DNA of 64,000 bases from Accumulibacter sp. (GTDB lineage Bacteria > Pseudomonadota > Gammaproteobacteria > Burkholderiales > Rhodocyclaceae): positions 87,724-151,723 of the forward strand of contig NZ_JAMTDQ010000023.1 of assembly GCF_023806635.1 (NCBI RefSeq), written 5' to 3'. Of the stretch, positions 17,631 to 25,568 are shown in pieces. The notes beneath the pieces are model-generated. The model made no database searches. It was not told where the DNA came from and saw only the letters and a program-made list of their open reading frames with translations. Positions within the stretch are counted from its first letter, which is position 1. Each line of letters starts with the position of its first letter. The translations under genes were made by a program, and so were the position numbers.

Positions 17631-18782
17631 GTGAGCTACTCGCTGGCCAGGCCGGGCGCCTGCCTGCTGCTGATCTGCTGCCTGCTGGCGTCGCCGTTGG
17701 CGGCGCAGGTGCCGACACCCAGTCCGGCCAGCTTCGAGTTCGCGGTCGAGCGGGGTGACCTGCGAACCGTCCGGAGCTGGCTGGAGCAGGGGCTGAACCC
17801 GGAGTACGAGGCGGCGCACATCGGTACCGGCCTGATGGTTGCCGCCTGGTATGGGAACATCGAGATGATGGCGCTGTTCGTCGAGCACGGCGCCGACGTG
17901 CGGCGGGTCAATCGCCATGGGGAGCAGGCGTTGCAACTCGCGGCCTGGGGCGGACATCTGCCGGCAGTGCAGTGGCTGCTCGACCGGGGTGCCCCGCTCG
18001 ATCGTCAGGGCAACCAGTGGAGCGCGCTGCACTATGCCGCCTTCAACGGCCATGGCAAGGTGGCCAGGGATCTCATCGCGCGGGGCGCCAACGTCAACGC
18101 GCGGGCGCCCAACGGCGCCACGCCATTGATGATGGCGGCGCGCGAAGGACATCTCGAGCAGGCGCGTGAACTGCTCGAAGCGGGGGCCAACGCAAGCCTG
18201 CAGAGCGACTGGGGCGACAATGCGCTGACGATGGCGATGCGCTACAACCATCTCCGTCTGGCGAAGATGATTGCGTCGCCGGAAGAGTTCGCCGTGGTGG
18301 TCAAGGCACCACCGGAGAGCTTTGGCGAAGCGAGTCGATCGGCGGCGCTGCCACCGACGGTGGAGGCGATCATGCGGGAGATCAGGGCAGCCGAGGCCGA
18401 GGGGCGGCCCAGTGCGGAACTGCACGAACGCTTGCGTGCCGCGGTCGGCGAGTTGCGTCGAGGCAGCCCGCAGCCGCTGGCACAGCGACCGATGCCACGG
18501 CCCTACCAGCCGCGCTCGATGGTCATCACGGCTCGCCGTGCGCAGCCCGCGGCGGAACGTGTGCAGGTGGTCGTCGATGGTGCGCCGGGCGGCGCGGCGG
18601 GGGGTTCGGCCGTGGTCGGCGGGAAGCCATCGGGCGGGGCCGCGGCAGCGCGCGAGCGCAGCCTGGCGGCGGCTCAGGCGGCCGATCTGCTGCGCCAGAT
18701 CCGCGTTCGCGAGGCGCAGGGGTTGCCCAGCGAAGCGCTTCACCAGCAACTGCGGCAGGCGGTCGACGCGCTGAAACCGTAG
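17631..18782 (+). CDS. Exported ankyrin-repeat protein
   Basis: The start is GTG at 17631, directly after the strong Shine-Dalgarno GGAGGAAAGG. The 383-residue protein has a signal peptide ending near ASPLAAQ and then about five ankyrin repeats, for example GEQALQLAAWGGHLPAVQWL, SALHYAAFNGHGKVARDLIA and ATPLMMAAREGHLEQARELL. A low-complexity Ala/Gly/Arg linker follows. The C-terminus holds two copies of a short helical motif, one around IRAAEAEGRPSAELHERLR and one around IRVREAQGLPSEALHQQLR. Ankyrin repeats mediate protein contacts; with the signal peptide the site is the periplasm or outside. The partner is unknown. Confidence 0.88.
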   Translation: MSYSLARPGACLLLICCLLASPLAAQVPTPSPASFEFAVERGDLRTVRSWLEQGLNPEYEAAHIGTGLMVAAWYGNIEMMALFVEHGADVRRVNRHGEQALQLAAWGGHLPAVQWLLDRGAPLDRQGNQWSALHYAAFNGHGKVARDLIARGANVNARAPNGATPLMMAAREGHLEQARELLEAGANASLQSDWGDNALTMAMRYNHLRLAKMIASPEEFAVVVKAPPESFGEASRSAALPPTVEAIMREIRAAEAEGRPSAELHERLRAAVGELRRGSPQPLAQRPMPRPYQPRSMVITARRAQPAAERVQVVVDGAPGGAAGGSAVVGGKPSGGAAAARERSLAAAQAADLLRQIRVREAQGLPSEALHQQLRQAVDALKP

Positions 18783-18820
18783 TCGCGGCAGTCCGTCGCT
18801 GCGCCGGCTGGCGGCGAAAG

Positions 18821-20059
18821 TCAGTCCCGGTCGACGAGGAAGAATTCGAGCATCCGGTTGAGAAAGCGCCTCCCCTGCTCGGTGGGCGCGATTCGCTGCC
18901 CGTTGCGTTCGAGCAGTCCCGCGCGTTCGGCCTGCAGCAGTTGCGGCTCGATGAGCTGCAGCGGCAGGGCGCAGCGCGACTCGAACAGTCGTGCGTCGAA
19001 GCCATCGACCAGGCGCAGCGCATTGAGCATGAACTCGCAGGGCAGCTCGGCGGCGGCGACCGTGAACTCTTCCTGGACCGGCGTGCCGGCCGCGGCTTGC
19101 GCCAGGTACTGCTCCGGCCGCTTCCAGCGCATCTGGCGCAGCACCCGGTCGTGCAGGGTCAGCTTGCCGTGCGCACCGGCGCCGATGCCCAGATAGTCGC
19201 CGAAGTGCCAGTAGTTGAGGTTGTGCTGGCACTGGCGACCGGGTTGCGCGAAGGCCGAGGTTTCGTAATGCCGGTAACCGGCCGCCGCCAGTCTTCCTTC
19301 GATCGCATCCTGCATGTCGGCACACAGGTCGGGTTCCGGCAGGAGCGGCGGTTGGGCGGCAAAGGCGGTATTGGCTTCGATCGTCAGTTGATAGCAGGAG
19401 AGGTGGGCCGGTGCGAACGACAGCGCCGTTTCGATGTCCGCCAGCGCCTGCTCGATCTCCTGCCCGGGCAGGCCGTACATCAGGTCGAGGTTGAGGTTGT
19501 CGAAGTGGCGCACCGCCTCAGCGATCGCCTGGCGGGCCTGATGACCGTCGTGGATGCGGCCGAGTGCCTGCAGATGCTGCCGATTGAAGCTCTGGACGCC
19601 GAGCGACAGGCGGTTGACCCCGGCGGCCCGGTAGGCGGCGAAGCTGCCGCTTTCGATCGTTCCGGGATTCGCCTCGAGCGTGATTTCGGCGCCGGGCAGC
19701 AGCGGCAGGCGGCTGCGCAGCGCTGCCAGCAACTCTTCGACCGCCCCTCCGGAGAGCAGGCTGGGCGTACCGCCGCCGATGAAGATGCTGTCGATACGGC
19801 GACCCCAGACCAGCGGCAGGGCCGATTCGAGATCGGCGATCAGGGCGGTCAGGTAGTCGTCCTGCGGGATCGCCGGAGAAGCTGCCGTCTTCGCGCCCTG
19901 GGCTGCCAGCGCATGTGAATTGAAGTCGCAGTACGGGCACTTGCGCACGCACCACGGGATGTGGACGTAGAGCGATAGCGGTGGCTGCCGGCGAAACTCC
20001 GCACGGCCGCCACCGGCGGCGCGCAGCGGAATGAAGCTGCGCTCGCGCGTGGCGGGCAT
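18821..20059 (-). CDS. hemW: Radical SAM haem chaperone HemW
   Basis: The 412-residue protein has the radical-SAM cluster motif CVRKCPYCDF within LYVHIPWCVRKCPYCDFN, followed by FIGGGTPSLL, EANPGTIE, NRLSLGVQSF and LNLDLMYGLPGQ, which identify the HemW/HemN-like branch. HemW binds and delivers haem rather than acting as coproporphyrinogen oxidase. The ATG at 20059 overlaps the rdgB stop (TGATG), and the frame upstream is opposite coding for rdgB, so this start is favoured. It is the last gene of the five-gene operon that begins with the Ser/Thr kinase. Confidence 0.93.
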   Translation of the reverse strand: MPATRERSFIPLRAAGGGRAEFRRQPPLSLYVHIPWCVRKCPYCDFNSHALAAQGAKTAASPAIPQDDYLTALIADLESALPLVWGRRIDSIFIGGGTPSLLSGGAVEELLAALRSRLPLLPGAEITLEANPGTIESGSFAAYRAAGVNRLSLGVQSFNRQHLQALGRIHDGHQARQAIAEAVRHFDNLNLDLMYGLPGQEIEQALADIETALSFAPAHLSCYQLTIEANTAFAAQPPLLPEPDLCADMQDAIEGRLAAAGYRHYETSAFAQPGRQCQHNLNYWHFGDYLGIGAGAHGKLTLHDRVLRQMRWKRPEQYLAQAAAGTPVQEEFTVAAAELPCEFMLNALRLVDGFDARLFESRCALPLQLIEPQLLQAERAGLLERNGQRIAPTEQGRRFLNRMLEFFLVDRD

Positions 20060-20646
20060 CAGCGCCGGTTCTGCAGACGCTCGACGAGGCGGGCCAGGGC
20101 CTGGCCGCGGTGCGACCGGCGGTTCTTCTCGCCCGCTTCGAGTTCGGCGGCGGTGCGATCGAGTTCGCGCAGGTAGAACAGCGGGTCGTAGCCGAAACCA
20201 TCGTTGCCGCGCTCCTCCCGCAGGATCTCGCCTGCCCATTCACCCTCGGCGATGATCGGTTGCGGGTCATCGGCCTGGCGAACGAAGACGATCACCGCGA
20301 CGAAGCGGGCGCTGCGCTGACAGTTGTCGCCCAGTTCGGCGAGGAGCTTCCGGTTGTTGCGAGCGTCCGATCGCGGATCGCCGGCAAAGCGTGCGGAGTG
20401 CACCCCGGGAGCGCCGCCCAAGGCGTCCACGCACAGTCCGGAGTCGTCCGCGAGCGCCGGCAGGCCGGTCATCCGCGAAGCATGGCGGGCCTTGGCGAGG
20501 GCATTCTCGACAAAGGTCCCGTGCGGCTCCTCGGCTTCGACAACGCCAAGCAGCCCCTGTGGCACGGGTTCCCAGCCCAGCGGCGCGAGGATCGCGTCGA
20601 GTTCGCCGAGTTTCTTGGCATTGTTGGAGGCGAGGACGAGTTTCAT
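20059..20646 (-). CDS. rdgB: dITP/XTP (non-canonical purine NTP) pyrophosphatase
   Basis: A 195-residue Ham1/RdgB enzyme that hydrolyses dITP, ITP and XTP to monophosphates, keeping deaminated purines out of nucleic acids. Motifs are KLVLASNNAKKLGELDAIL, PALADDSGLCVDAL, PGVHSARFAG and GNDGFGYDPLFY. ATG 20646 is used; an in-frame GTG at 20658 overlaps the rph stop and cannot be excluded. Its stop overlaps the hemW ATG, indicating translational coupling. Confidence 0.95.
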   Translation of the reverse strand: MKLVLASNNAKKLGELDAILAPLGWEPVPQGLLGVVEAEEPHGTFVENALAKARHASRMTGLPALADDSGLCVDALGGAPGVHSARFAGDPRSDARNNRKLLAELGDNCQRSARFVAVIVFVRQADDPQPIIAEGEWAGEILREERGNDGFGYDPLFYLRELDRTAAELEAGEKNRRSHRGQALARLVERLQNRR

Positions 20647-20654
20647 GGCGGGTC

Positions 20655-21371
20655 TCACAGGCCGAGAGCAACCTTCTGGTGGGCAACAAGTTCGACGATT
20701 CCCTTTTCCGCGAGGTCGAGCAAGTGGTTCAGTTCGCTGCGCGAGAAGGGGTCACCCTCGGCCGTCCCCTGCACCTCGACCAGACCACGCTCGCCGGTCA
20801 TCACGACGTTCATGTCGGTTTCGCAGTTGGCGTCCTCGGCGTAGTCGAGATCAAGTACCGGGACGCCGCGGTAGATTCCCACCGACACGGCTGCGACGTG
20901 ATCACGCAGCGGATTGACGGCGATCCGGCCGCTGTCCAGCAAGTGCACGCAGGCATCGTTGAGCGCCAGCCAGGCGCCGGTGATGGCTGCGCAGCGGGTA
21001 CCGCCGTCGGCCTGCAGGACGTCGCAATCGAGGGTGATCTGGCGCTCGCCGAGCGCTTGCAGATCAGTCACCGCGCGCAGCGCACGGCCCACCAGCCGCT
21101 GAATCTCCTGCGTGCGGCCACTCTGTTTGCCCTTCGCCGCCTCACGCCCGGTGCGGGTGTGGGTGGAACGGGGCAGCATGCCGTATTCGGCCGTCACCCA
21201 GCCCTGTCCGCGGCCGCGCAGGAATGGTGGCACGCTGTCACCGACGCTTGCGGTGCACAGCACTCGCGTCGCGCCCATCTCGATCAGTACAGACCCCTCG
21301 GCGTGGCAGGTGAAACTGCGGGCAATGCGCACCGGGCGGAGTTGCGACGGCTGACGTTGGCTGGGACGCAT
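20655..21371 (-). CDS. rph: Ribonuclease PH
   Basis: A 238-residue phosphate-dependent 3'-to-5' exoribonuclease that trims tRNA precursors. Characteristic segments are [15 protein letters not shown] at the N-terminus, [20 protein letters not shown] split across the active site, [19 protein letters not shown] and [12 protein letters not shown]. The operon order (kinase, phosphatase, rph, rdgB, hemW, with yicC divergent) resembles an arrangement I recall from other Betaproteobacteria. Confidence 0.96.
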   Translation of the reverse strand: MRPSQRQPSQLRPVRIARSFTCHAEGSVLIEMGATRVLCTASVGDSVPPFLRGRGQGWVTAEYGMLPRSTHTRTGREAAKGKQSGRTQEIQRLVGRALRAVTDLQALGERQITLDCDVLQADGGTRCAAITGAWLALNDACVHLLDSGRIAVNPLRDHVAAVSVGIYRGVPVLDLDYAEDANCETDMNVVMTGERGLVEVQGTAEGDPFSRSELNHLLDLAEKGIVELVAHQKVALGL

Positions 21372-21379
21372 GCAGACTC

Positions 21380-22303
21380 CTATTTCGAGTACTTCTGGAT
21401 GGTCGATCGGATCTCCTCGATGGCCCGTTCGATCTCGTCGTCGCTGAGGTCGGTCTTGCGGTTCGGGTGGCGCCCGAATTCGTCCAGGCGGGTCGTCACC
21501 GTATCCCGCGGCATCGTCTTCGTCGAAACCAGTCCACTGCTGCCAAGACCGCTGTCGTCGTTGTAGGTGTCGCCCCAACGCACGGCAATGATCGAGAGGT
21601 TGTCGGCAGTCGGGCCGCCACGGGTCTCGGCCTGGTTGAGCAGCGTCGGCACCGTCCGCATCAGGTCGGCCGACTTCAGAGCAACCGCCAGCATGTCACC
21701 CGGGAACGCGCTCCAGACCCCGTCCGTGCACAGGACCAGCAGGTCGCCAGCTTCGAGGGTGGCCTTGCGCGAGTACTCGATCTCTGGCGTCTGCTTGCCC
21801 CCCAGACAGCCGTAGATCTTGTTACGTTCCGGATGGGTGATCATCTCGGCCTCGCTGATCACTCCCTGGTCGACCAGCATGCGCACCCGCGAGTGGTCCT
21901 TGGTCTGTGCAAGAACCTTGCCGTTGCGGATCAGGTAGAGCCGCGAATCCCCCGAGTGTGCCCAGTAGGCGACGTTGTTCTGGATGATGCAGGCGACGCA
22001 GGTGGTGCGCGGCGAGTCGAGCAGGTGGTGCTTGCCGGCAAAGTCGAGAATCGCGTGATGGGCATTCTGCATTCCCTTCTGAAGAAACATGAATGGGTCT
22101 CGGGCGCGCGGCTTGAACTCGCTGGGGAACGCCTCGGTCATCGTCTGGACGGCGATCTGTGCAGCCACCTCGCCATAGTAGTGACCTCCCATGCCATCGG
22201 CGACGACCATCAGCAGGGCTTCGCGTGAATAGCAGTAGGCGAGGCGGTCCTCATTGTTGGCACGCTTGCCGGTCCGAGAATCCTGGTAGATGGTAAACTT
22301 CAT
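21380..22303 (-). CDS. PP2C-family Ser/Thr protein phosphatase
   Basis: The 307-residue protein has the metal-binding motifs of PP2C phosphatases: [32 protein letters not shown] and TADNLSII. It lacks a membrane segment and is cytosolic; about 50 residues after the catalytic core form an acidic tail ([14 protein letters not shown]). Its ATG overlaps the kinase stop codon (ATGA), so kinase and phosphatase are translationally coupled and almost certainly act on the same targets. Targets are not evident from the genes around it. Confidence 0.94.
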   Translation of the reverse strand: MKFTIYQDSRTGKRANNEDRLAYCYSREALLMVVADGMGGHYYGEVAAQIAVQTMTEAFPSEFKPRARDPFMFLQKGMQNAHHAILDFAGKHHLLDSPRTTCVACIIQNNVAYWAHSGDSRLYLIRNGKVLAQTKDHSRVRMLVDQGVISEAEMITHPERNKIYGCLGGKQTPEIEYSRKATLEAGDLLVLCTDGVWSAFPGDMLAVALKSADLMRTVPTLLNQAETRGGPTADNLSIIAVRWGDTYNDDSGLGSSGLVSTKTMPRDTVTTRLDEFGRHPNRKTDLSDDEIERAIEEIRSTIQKYSK

Positions 22304-23277
22304 TGGTCCCTTGTCTTCTTCAGCTTGCCCACGACCTGCCGCAGGAGGCTGTCCTTCTGCCCGACCGAGGTCGACGCGGGCGCGATGACGGGCTCGGTGA
22401 GCGCTTTCTGCAGCGCGAAGACGCTTTGCGGGCGGTAGCCGTGGTTCAGGCTCAGGCACCAGTCGATCGTCTCGAGCAGCTGATCCGAATAGAGGCCCTG
22501 CCAGCGCACCATGGCCGGGACCAGACGGTCCTTCTCCAGGCGTTCGTCGGCCGGCTGCGGCGTGCTGCCCGAGATGCTGGCGTACATCGATGCGCCGACG
22601 CTGTAGATGTCACTCCACGGGCCGAGCAAGTCGCGCCGGTTGTAGTGCTCGGGCGAGGCGAATCCGGGCGTGTACATGGGCTTCAGCATCGGCGTGTCAC
22701 AGGCAAGGGTCTGCCTGGCGGCACCAAAGTCGATCAGCACCGGCGTGTGGCTGTTGCGCATGTAGATGTTCGACGGCTTCAGGTCGAGGTGCAGCAGGCG
22801 GTGCGCGTGCACCTCGCGCAGCCCGTTGAGCATCTTGGTGAACACGTTGCGTATGAAGTTTTCCGTCACCACCGCCGGACTCTTCTGGATCAGATCCTGC
22901 AGCGTCCGCCCGTGCTCGTACTCCATGACCATGTAGACGGTATCGTTGGCGCGGAAGAAATTGAGCACCCTGATGACATTCGGGTGAGAAAGTGCGGCCA
23001 GCGTCCTTCCCTCCTCGAAGAAGCACTTCATGCCGTAGCGGAAGGCTGGCAGATGCTCCTCGGAAATGATCGGTGCCGTTCGTCCCTCGCTGCGCAGGGC
23101 GAGGGTGTTTGGCAGGTACTCCTTGATCGCGACACGCTTCTGGTCGCGGTCGGCAGCGACGTACACGATCGAAAAACCGCCCATCGAGAGCTGACGCTCG
23201 ATGCAGTACTCGTCGATCTTGAAACCGGCGGGAAGAGGTTGGTTCGCTTGTTGCGCCATCCTTGTCGGGGCTATCAT
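22300..23277 (-). CDS. Hanks-type Ser/Thr protein kinase
   Basis: A 325-residue cytosolic kinase with the glycine loop LSMGGFSIVYVA, the ATP-binding lysine AIKEY (Lys52), the catalytic loop HLDLKPSN (Asp165) and the DFG motif IDFGAAR (183-185). The HRD arginine is replaced by Leu (HLD), so it is a non-RD kinase, which usually means no activation-loop phosphorylation control. No transmembrane or PASTA segment follows the kinase domain. GGAAG precedes the ATG at 23277. It heads the operon and is divergent from yicC. Confidence 0.94.
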   Translation of the reverse strand: MIAPTRMAQQANQPLPAGFKIDEYCIERQLSMGGFSIVYVAADRDQKRVAIKEYLPNTLALRSEGRTAPIISEEHLPAFRYGMKCFFEEGRTLAALSHPNVIRVLNFFRANDTVYMVMEYEHGRTLQDLIQKSPAVVTENFIRNVFTKMLNGLREVHAHRLLHLDLKPSNIYMRNSHTPVLIDFGAARQTLACDTPMLKPMYTPGFASPEHYNRRDLLGPWSDIYSVGASMYASISGSTPQPADERLEKDRLVPAMVRWQGLYSDQLLETIDWCLSLNHGYRPQSVFALQKALTEPVIAPASTSVGQKDSLLRQVVGKLKKTRDQ

Positions 23278-23362
23278 TGAATCTTCCGGCCATTTTCCGG
23301 GTTTTGGGGGTGTGCTGTAAAGCTGCCCACCGATCGATCACTGTCTGCTCCCCAGGATTCGC

Positions 23363-24229
23363 ATGATCTACAGCATGACCGGCTACGCCGCCAGGACCCG
23401 ATCCGTCAGGGGCGGCACTCTGTACTTCGAGCTGAAAAGCGTCAATTCGCGCTACCTTGACGTCATCTTTCGTGTCAGCGACGAGTTGCGTGCCGCCGAG
23501 GCCGCATTGCGCGAGTTGTTTGCCAGCCGCATCAGCCGCGGCAAGCTCGAGTGCCGTGTCAGTTTCGTCTCGGCCGCTGGTGGTGGTCCGCAGGTCGGGC
23601 TCAACGACGAGGTGCTCGAACGTCTCCGCCACCTTGACCAAGAGGTGCGCCGCATCCTGCCATCGGCAGCACCACTGAGCGTGAACGACATCCTGCGCTG
23701 GCCAGGCATATTCGGTGAGGACATGGTCGACGTGGCGACTCTGGTACCGGCGTGCCTGGCACTGGCTGCCGACGCGCTTGACGATTTCGCCGCCAGTCGG
23801 GCACGTGAGGGAGAGAAGCTGGCCGCGGTGATCCGCGAGCGGCTGGCCCGCATGCGTCTGCTGGTGCGTGAGGTGGCGCCGCGCATCCCGGCTGCGCAGG
23901 CTGCGTTCAACGACAAGCTGCGGCAGCGCCTGCTCGACGCGGTGCAGGTGGTCGACGACGAGCGCATCCGGCAGGAAGTCGCCGTCTTTGCAGCCCGCAT
24001 CGACGTTGCCGAGGAACTCGCGCGACTGGCGACCCACCTCGACGAAGTCGAACGGGTCCTCGCGACCGGCGGAGCGACCGGCAAGCGTCTCGACTTCCTG
24101 ATGCAGGAACTCAATCGCGAAGCCAATACGCTCGGCTCGAAGTCGCTGGTGGCGGAGGTGTCGCAGACGGCCATCGAGTTCAAGCTGCTGATCGAGCAGA
24201 TGCGGGAGCAGGTACAGAATCTCGAGTAG
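23363..24229 (+). CDS. yicC: YicC-family endoribonuclease-like protein
   Basis: A 288-residue YicC/YloC protein. The N-terminus MIYSMTGYA is diagnostic, and ELKSVNSRYLDVIFR and the C-terminal GKRLDFLMQELNREANTLGSK are the conserved ends of the family. E. coli YicC is linked to small-RNA turnover with PNPase, and the family has RNA-cleaving activity. It is divergent from the kinase operon (85 bases between starts). Confidence 0.95.
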   Translation: MIYSMTGYAARTRSVRGGTLYFELKSVNSRYLDVIFRVSDELRAAEAALRELFASRISRGKLECRVSFVSAAGGGPQVGLNDEVLERLRHLDQEVRRILPSAAPLSVNDILRWPGIFGEDMVDVATLVPACLALAADALDDFAASRAREGEKLAAVIRERLARMRLLVREVAPRIPAAQAAFNDKLRQRLLDAVQVVDDERIRQEVAVFAARIDVAEELARLATHLDEVERVLATGGATGKRLDFLMQELNREANTLGSKSLVAEVSQTAIEFKLLIEQMREQVQNLE

Positions 24230-24556
24230 GTTTCGATGGGGTTGCCTCACACCCCCGTGCGGCGGGAGGGACTTGCGGTCAAGCTGATGGACCAGATTGC
24301 AGGCGTCATTGGCGGACTCGCTGTATGCCTCGCCGTGCCGGACGCAGCGATTCTCTTCCTTGCCCGGAGGAAGCGGAAGGCCAGGCAAAGCCGCGGTTTT
24401 CCGGGTGGCATCTCGCTCTTGCGTGGGCCCGATCGAACAGTGACGCCATACCGTGGCACCGCGCTCCACGCGGCGGTGGACAAGGCCTGCTGACAGTCCG
24501 CCACATGCGGCCGGAGATGCGCCGGCCACTCAACTGCATCGGGTGTCGCTGACACC
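24230..24556. other. Gene-poor stretch between yicC and a transposase remnant
   Basis: No frame here has recognisable protein features; the 85-codon frame beginning at 24236 has no family likeness and no Shine-Dalgarno fitting it. The stretch is probably the left flank of a decayed insertion. Nothing else is visible. Confidence 0.4.
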
Positions 24557-24796
24557 AGCAGCGGCCACGTCCCCCTGATCGATCACAATCCGCGCCGCGG
24601 TGAGAAGATCGAATTCTCCCCTGCCGACGCGATCCGCTACAACGAGCGGTCCGCCGCCGAGCGGAGCAACGCCGGGCTGAAGGATGAATTCGGCGGTCAG
24701 ACCATCCGGGTCAAAGGCGACACCAAAGTGATGGCCCACCTGATGTTCGGCATCCTGGCGCTGTCCGCTGACCAATTGATGCGACTACGACGATGA
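24557..24796 (+). pseudogene. C-terminal fragment of a DDE transposase
   Basis: In one plus frame a truncated C-terminus reads GHVPLIDHNPRRGEK, then AIRYNERSAAERSNAGLKDE, then KVMAHLMFGILALSADQLMR, ending in TGA at 24794-24796. The ERSAAERSNAGLKDEFGG pattern with its conserved Glu, and the hydrophobic HLMFGILAL helix, are typical of the C-terminal end of IS4/IS5-group (IS1182-like) transposases. The N-terminal two thirds are missing upstream and there is no start codon, so it is an inactive remnant. No inverted repeats were found at its edges. Confidence 0.75.
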
Positions 24797-25091
24797 CCAT
24801 CCGCGCTCCCTCTCCGGCCGCGGTGCATTCGAGGAATGCAGGAGGGGGCTCGCCGCGAATGAAGCCAACCATGCCATACGGTTAGCCGATCCGCCAAGCA
24901 AACCTCCCTCGCGACCAAAGATCGCTCCCTGAGAGCGAATGGTGCCGCGCAGCGATTCTCGCCGGGGAGTCTTGCAAGAGGCTCTAATGTCGAAGAATTT
25001 TACAGTTGGTTCTCTGGTAGCCCGTGATGACAACCGATCGAACAGGAAAAAGACCATTGTATCAATGCCAGGTGCGGTCACCTGTGACATA

Positions 25092-25107
25092 TGGCACACA
25101 TCGTGCT
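25092..25107 (+). promoter_or_regulatory. Sigma-54 (RpoN) promoter candidate
   Basis: The sequence TGGCACACATCGTGCT fits the -24/-12 consensus TGGCACG-N4-TTGCW with two differences. The invariant GG (25093-25094) and GC (25105-25106) are exactly 10 bases apart. Transcription would start near 25118 and read toward the PEP-CTERM gene. In floc-forming Betaproteobacteria, PEP-CTERM genes are known to depend on RpoN with the PrsK/PrsR two-component system, so the position is functionally plausible. Confidence 0.65.
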
Positions 25108-25164
25108 TGAAGAGAATGCGAAGCACTACATGCACCCAGCCGTATCGCCTCTTCTTTGTTCCCC

Positions 25165-25190
25165 GCTTGCCTGAGCGGCAAGCCGTTTTT
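25165..25190 (+). terminator. Terminator-like hairpin in the PEP-CTERM leader
   Basis: GCTTGCC (25165-25171) and GGCAAGC (25177-25183) form a perfect 7-bp stem with a 5-base loop, followed by CG and five T residues. It lies about 50 bases downstream of the predicted sigma-54 start and well before the coding region, so it could act as an attenuator or as an RNA-processing or stability element. Confidence 0.5.
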
Positions 25191-25204
25191 CGAGGAAAGC
25201 AACG

Positions 25205-25366
25205 ATGCGTGGATCGCCGAGGGTACACCGGGGCAGTCCCTGGCCGGGTGCCTCCGCTGCTGCTGCCAGCGTCAGCTGCCGCCCACGGGCGTCGACCGTG
25301 GAACGGGGGCGGCAGGCGGCGGCGTGCGCCGCGCTGGCCCTGGAGCGCTCGGCGCCCTGCGATTGA
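25205..25366 (+). CDS. Possible small leader ORF
   Basis: Just after the leader hairpin, GAGGAAAG stands at good distance from an ATG at 25205, opening a 53-codon frame rich in Arg, Ala and Ser that ends at 25366. No homology or domain is recognised. The ribosome-binding site is better than those of many real genes here, but the product looks unlike a folded protein. It may be a leader peptide or the broken start of a former gene. Confidence 0.25.
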   Translation: MRGSPRVHRGSPWPGASAAAASVSCRPRASTVERGRQAAACAALALERSAPCD

Positions 25367-25568
25367 CGACGGCCCCATCCACGATGCCGAGGCGCTCGGT
25401 CACGTGTCCGTCACACGCCAGCCCCAGCATCACCCCTGCGGTCGCGCGGTCGACCGAAACCCATGAAGCACTGGTCTGCCCCAGGCCCTACCCCGCCACG
25501 CATGCCACTCGTCCCGTCGCTTCACGCCGGGCGCGCGGCATCACTGCAATCACCACTGGAGTCCCGAT

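Larger units (their letters stand above)
24797..25568. other. Upstream region and long leader of the PEP-CTERM gene
   Basis: A 772-base region without a secure gene. It holds a sigma-54-type promoter (25092-25107), a short inverted repeat GTCACctGTGAC just upstream of it (25077-25088), a terminator-like hairpin (25165-25190) and a 53-codon reading frame (25205-25366). The predicted leader from the sigma-54 start to the ATG at 25569 is about 450 bases. Base composition before 25150 is clearly less GC-rich than in the neighbours, in line with an acquired or regulatory segment. Confidence 0.55.

Noticed and set aside
24236-24493. 85-codon frame after yicC
   Set aside because: No family likeness and no fitting ribosome-binding site; its hydrophobic stretch is short and is followed by Arg-rich low-quality sequence.
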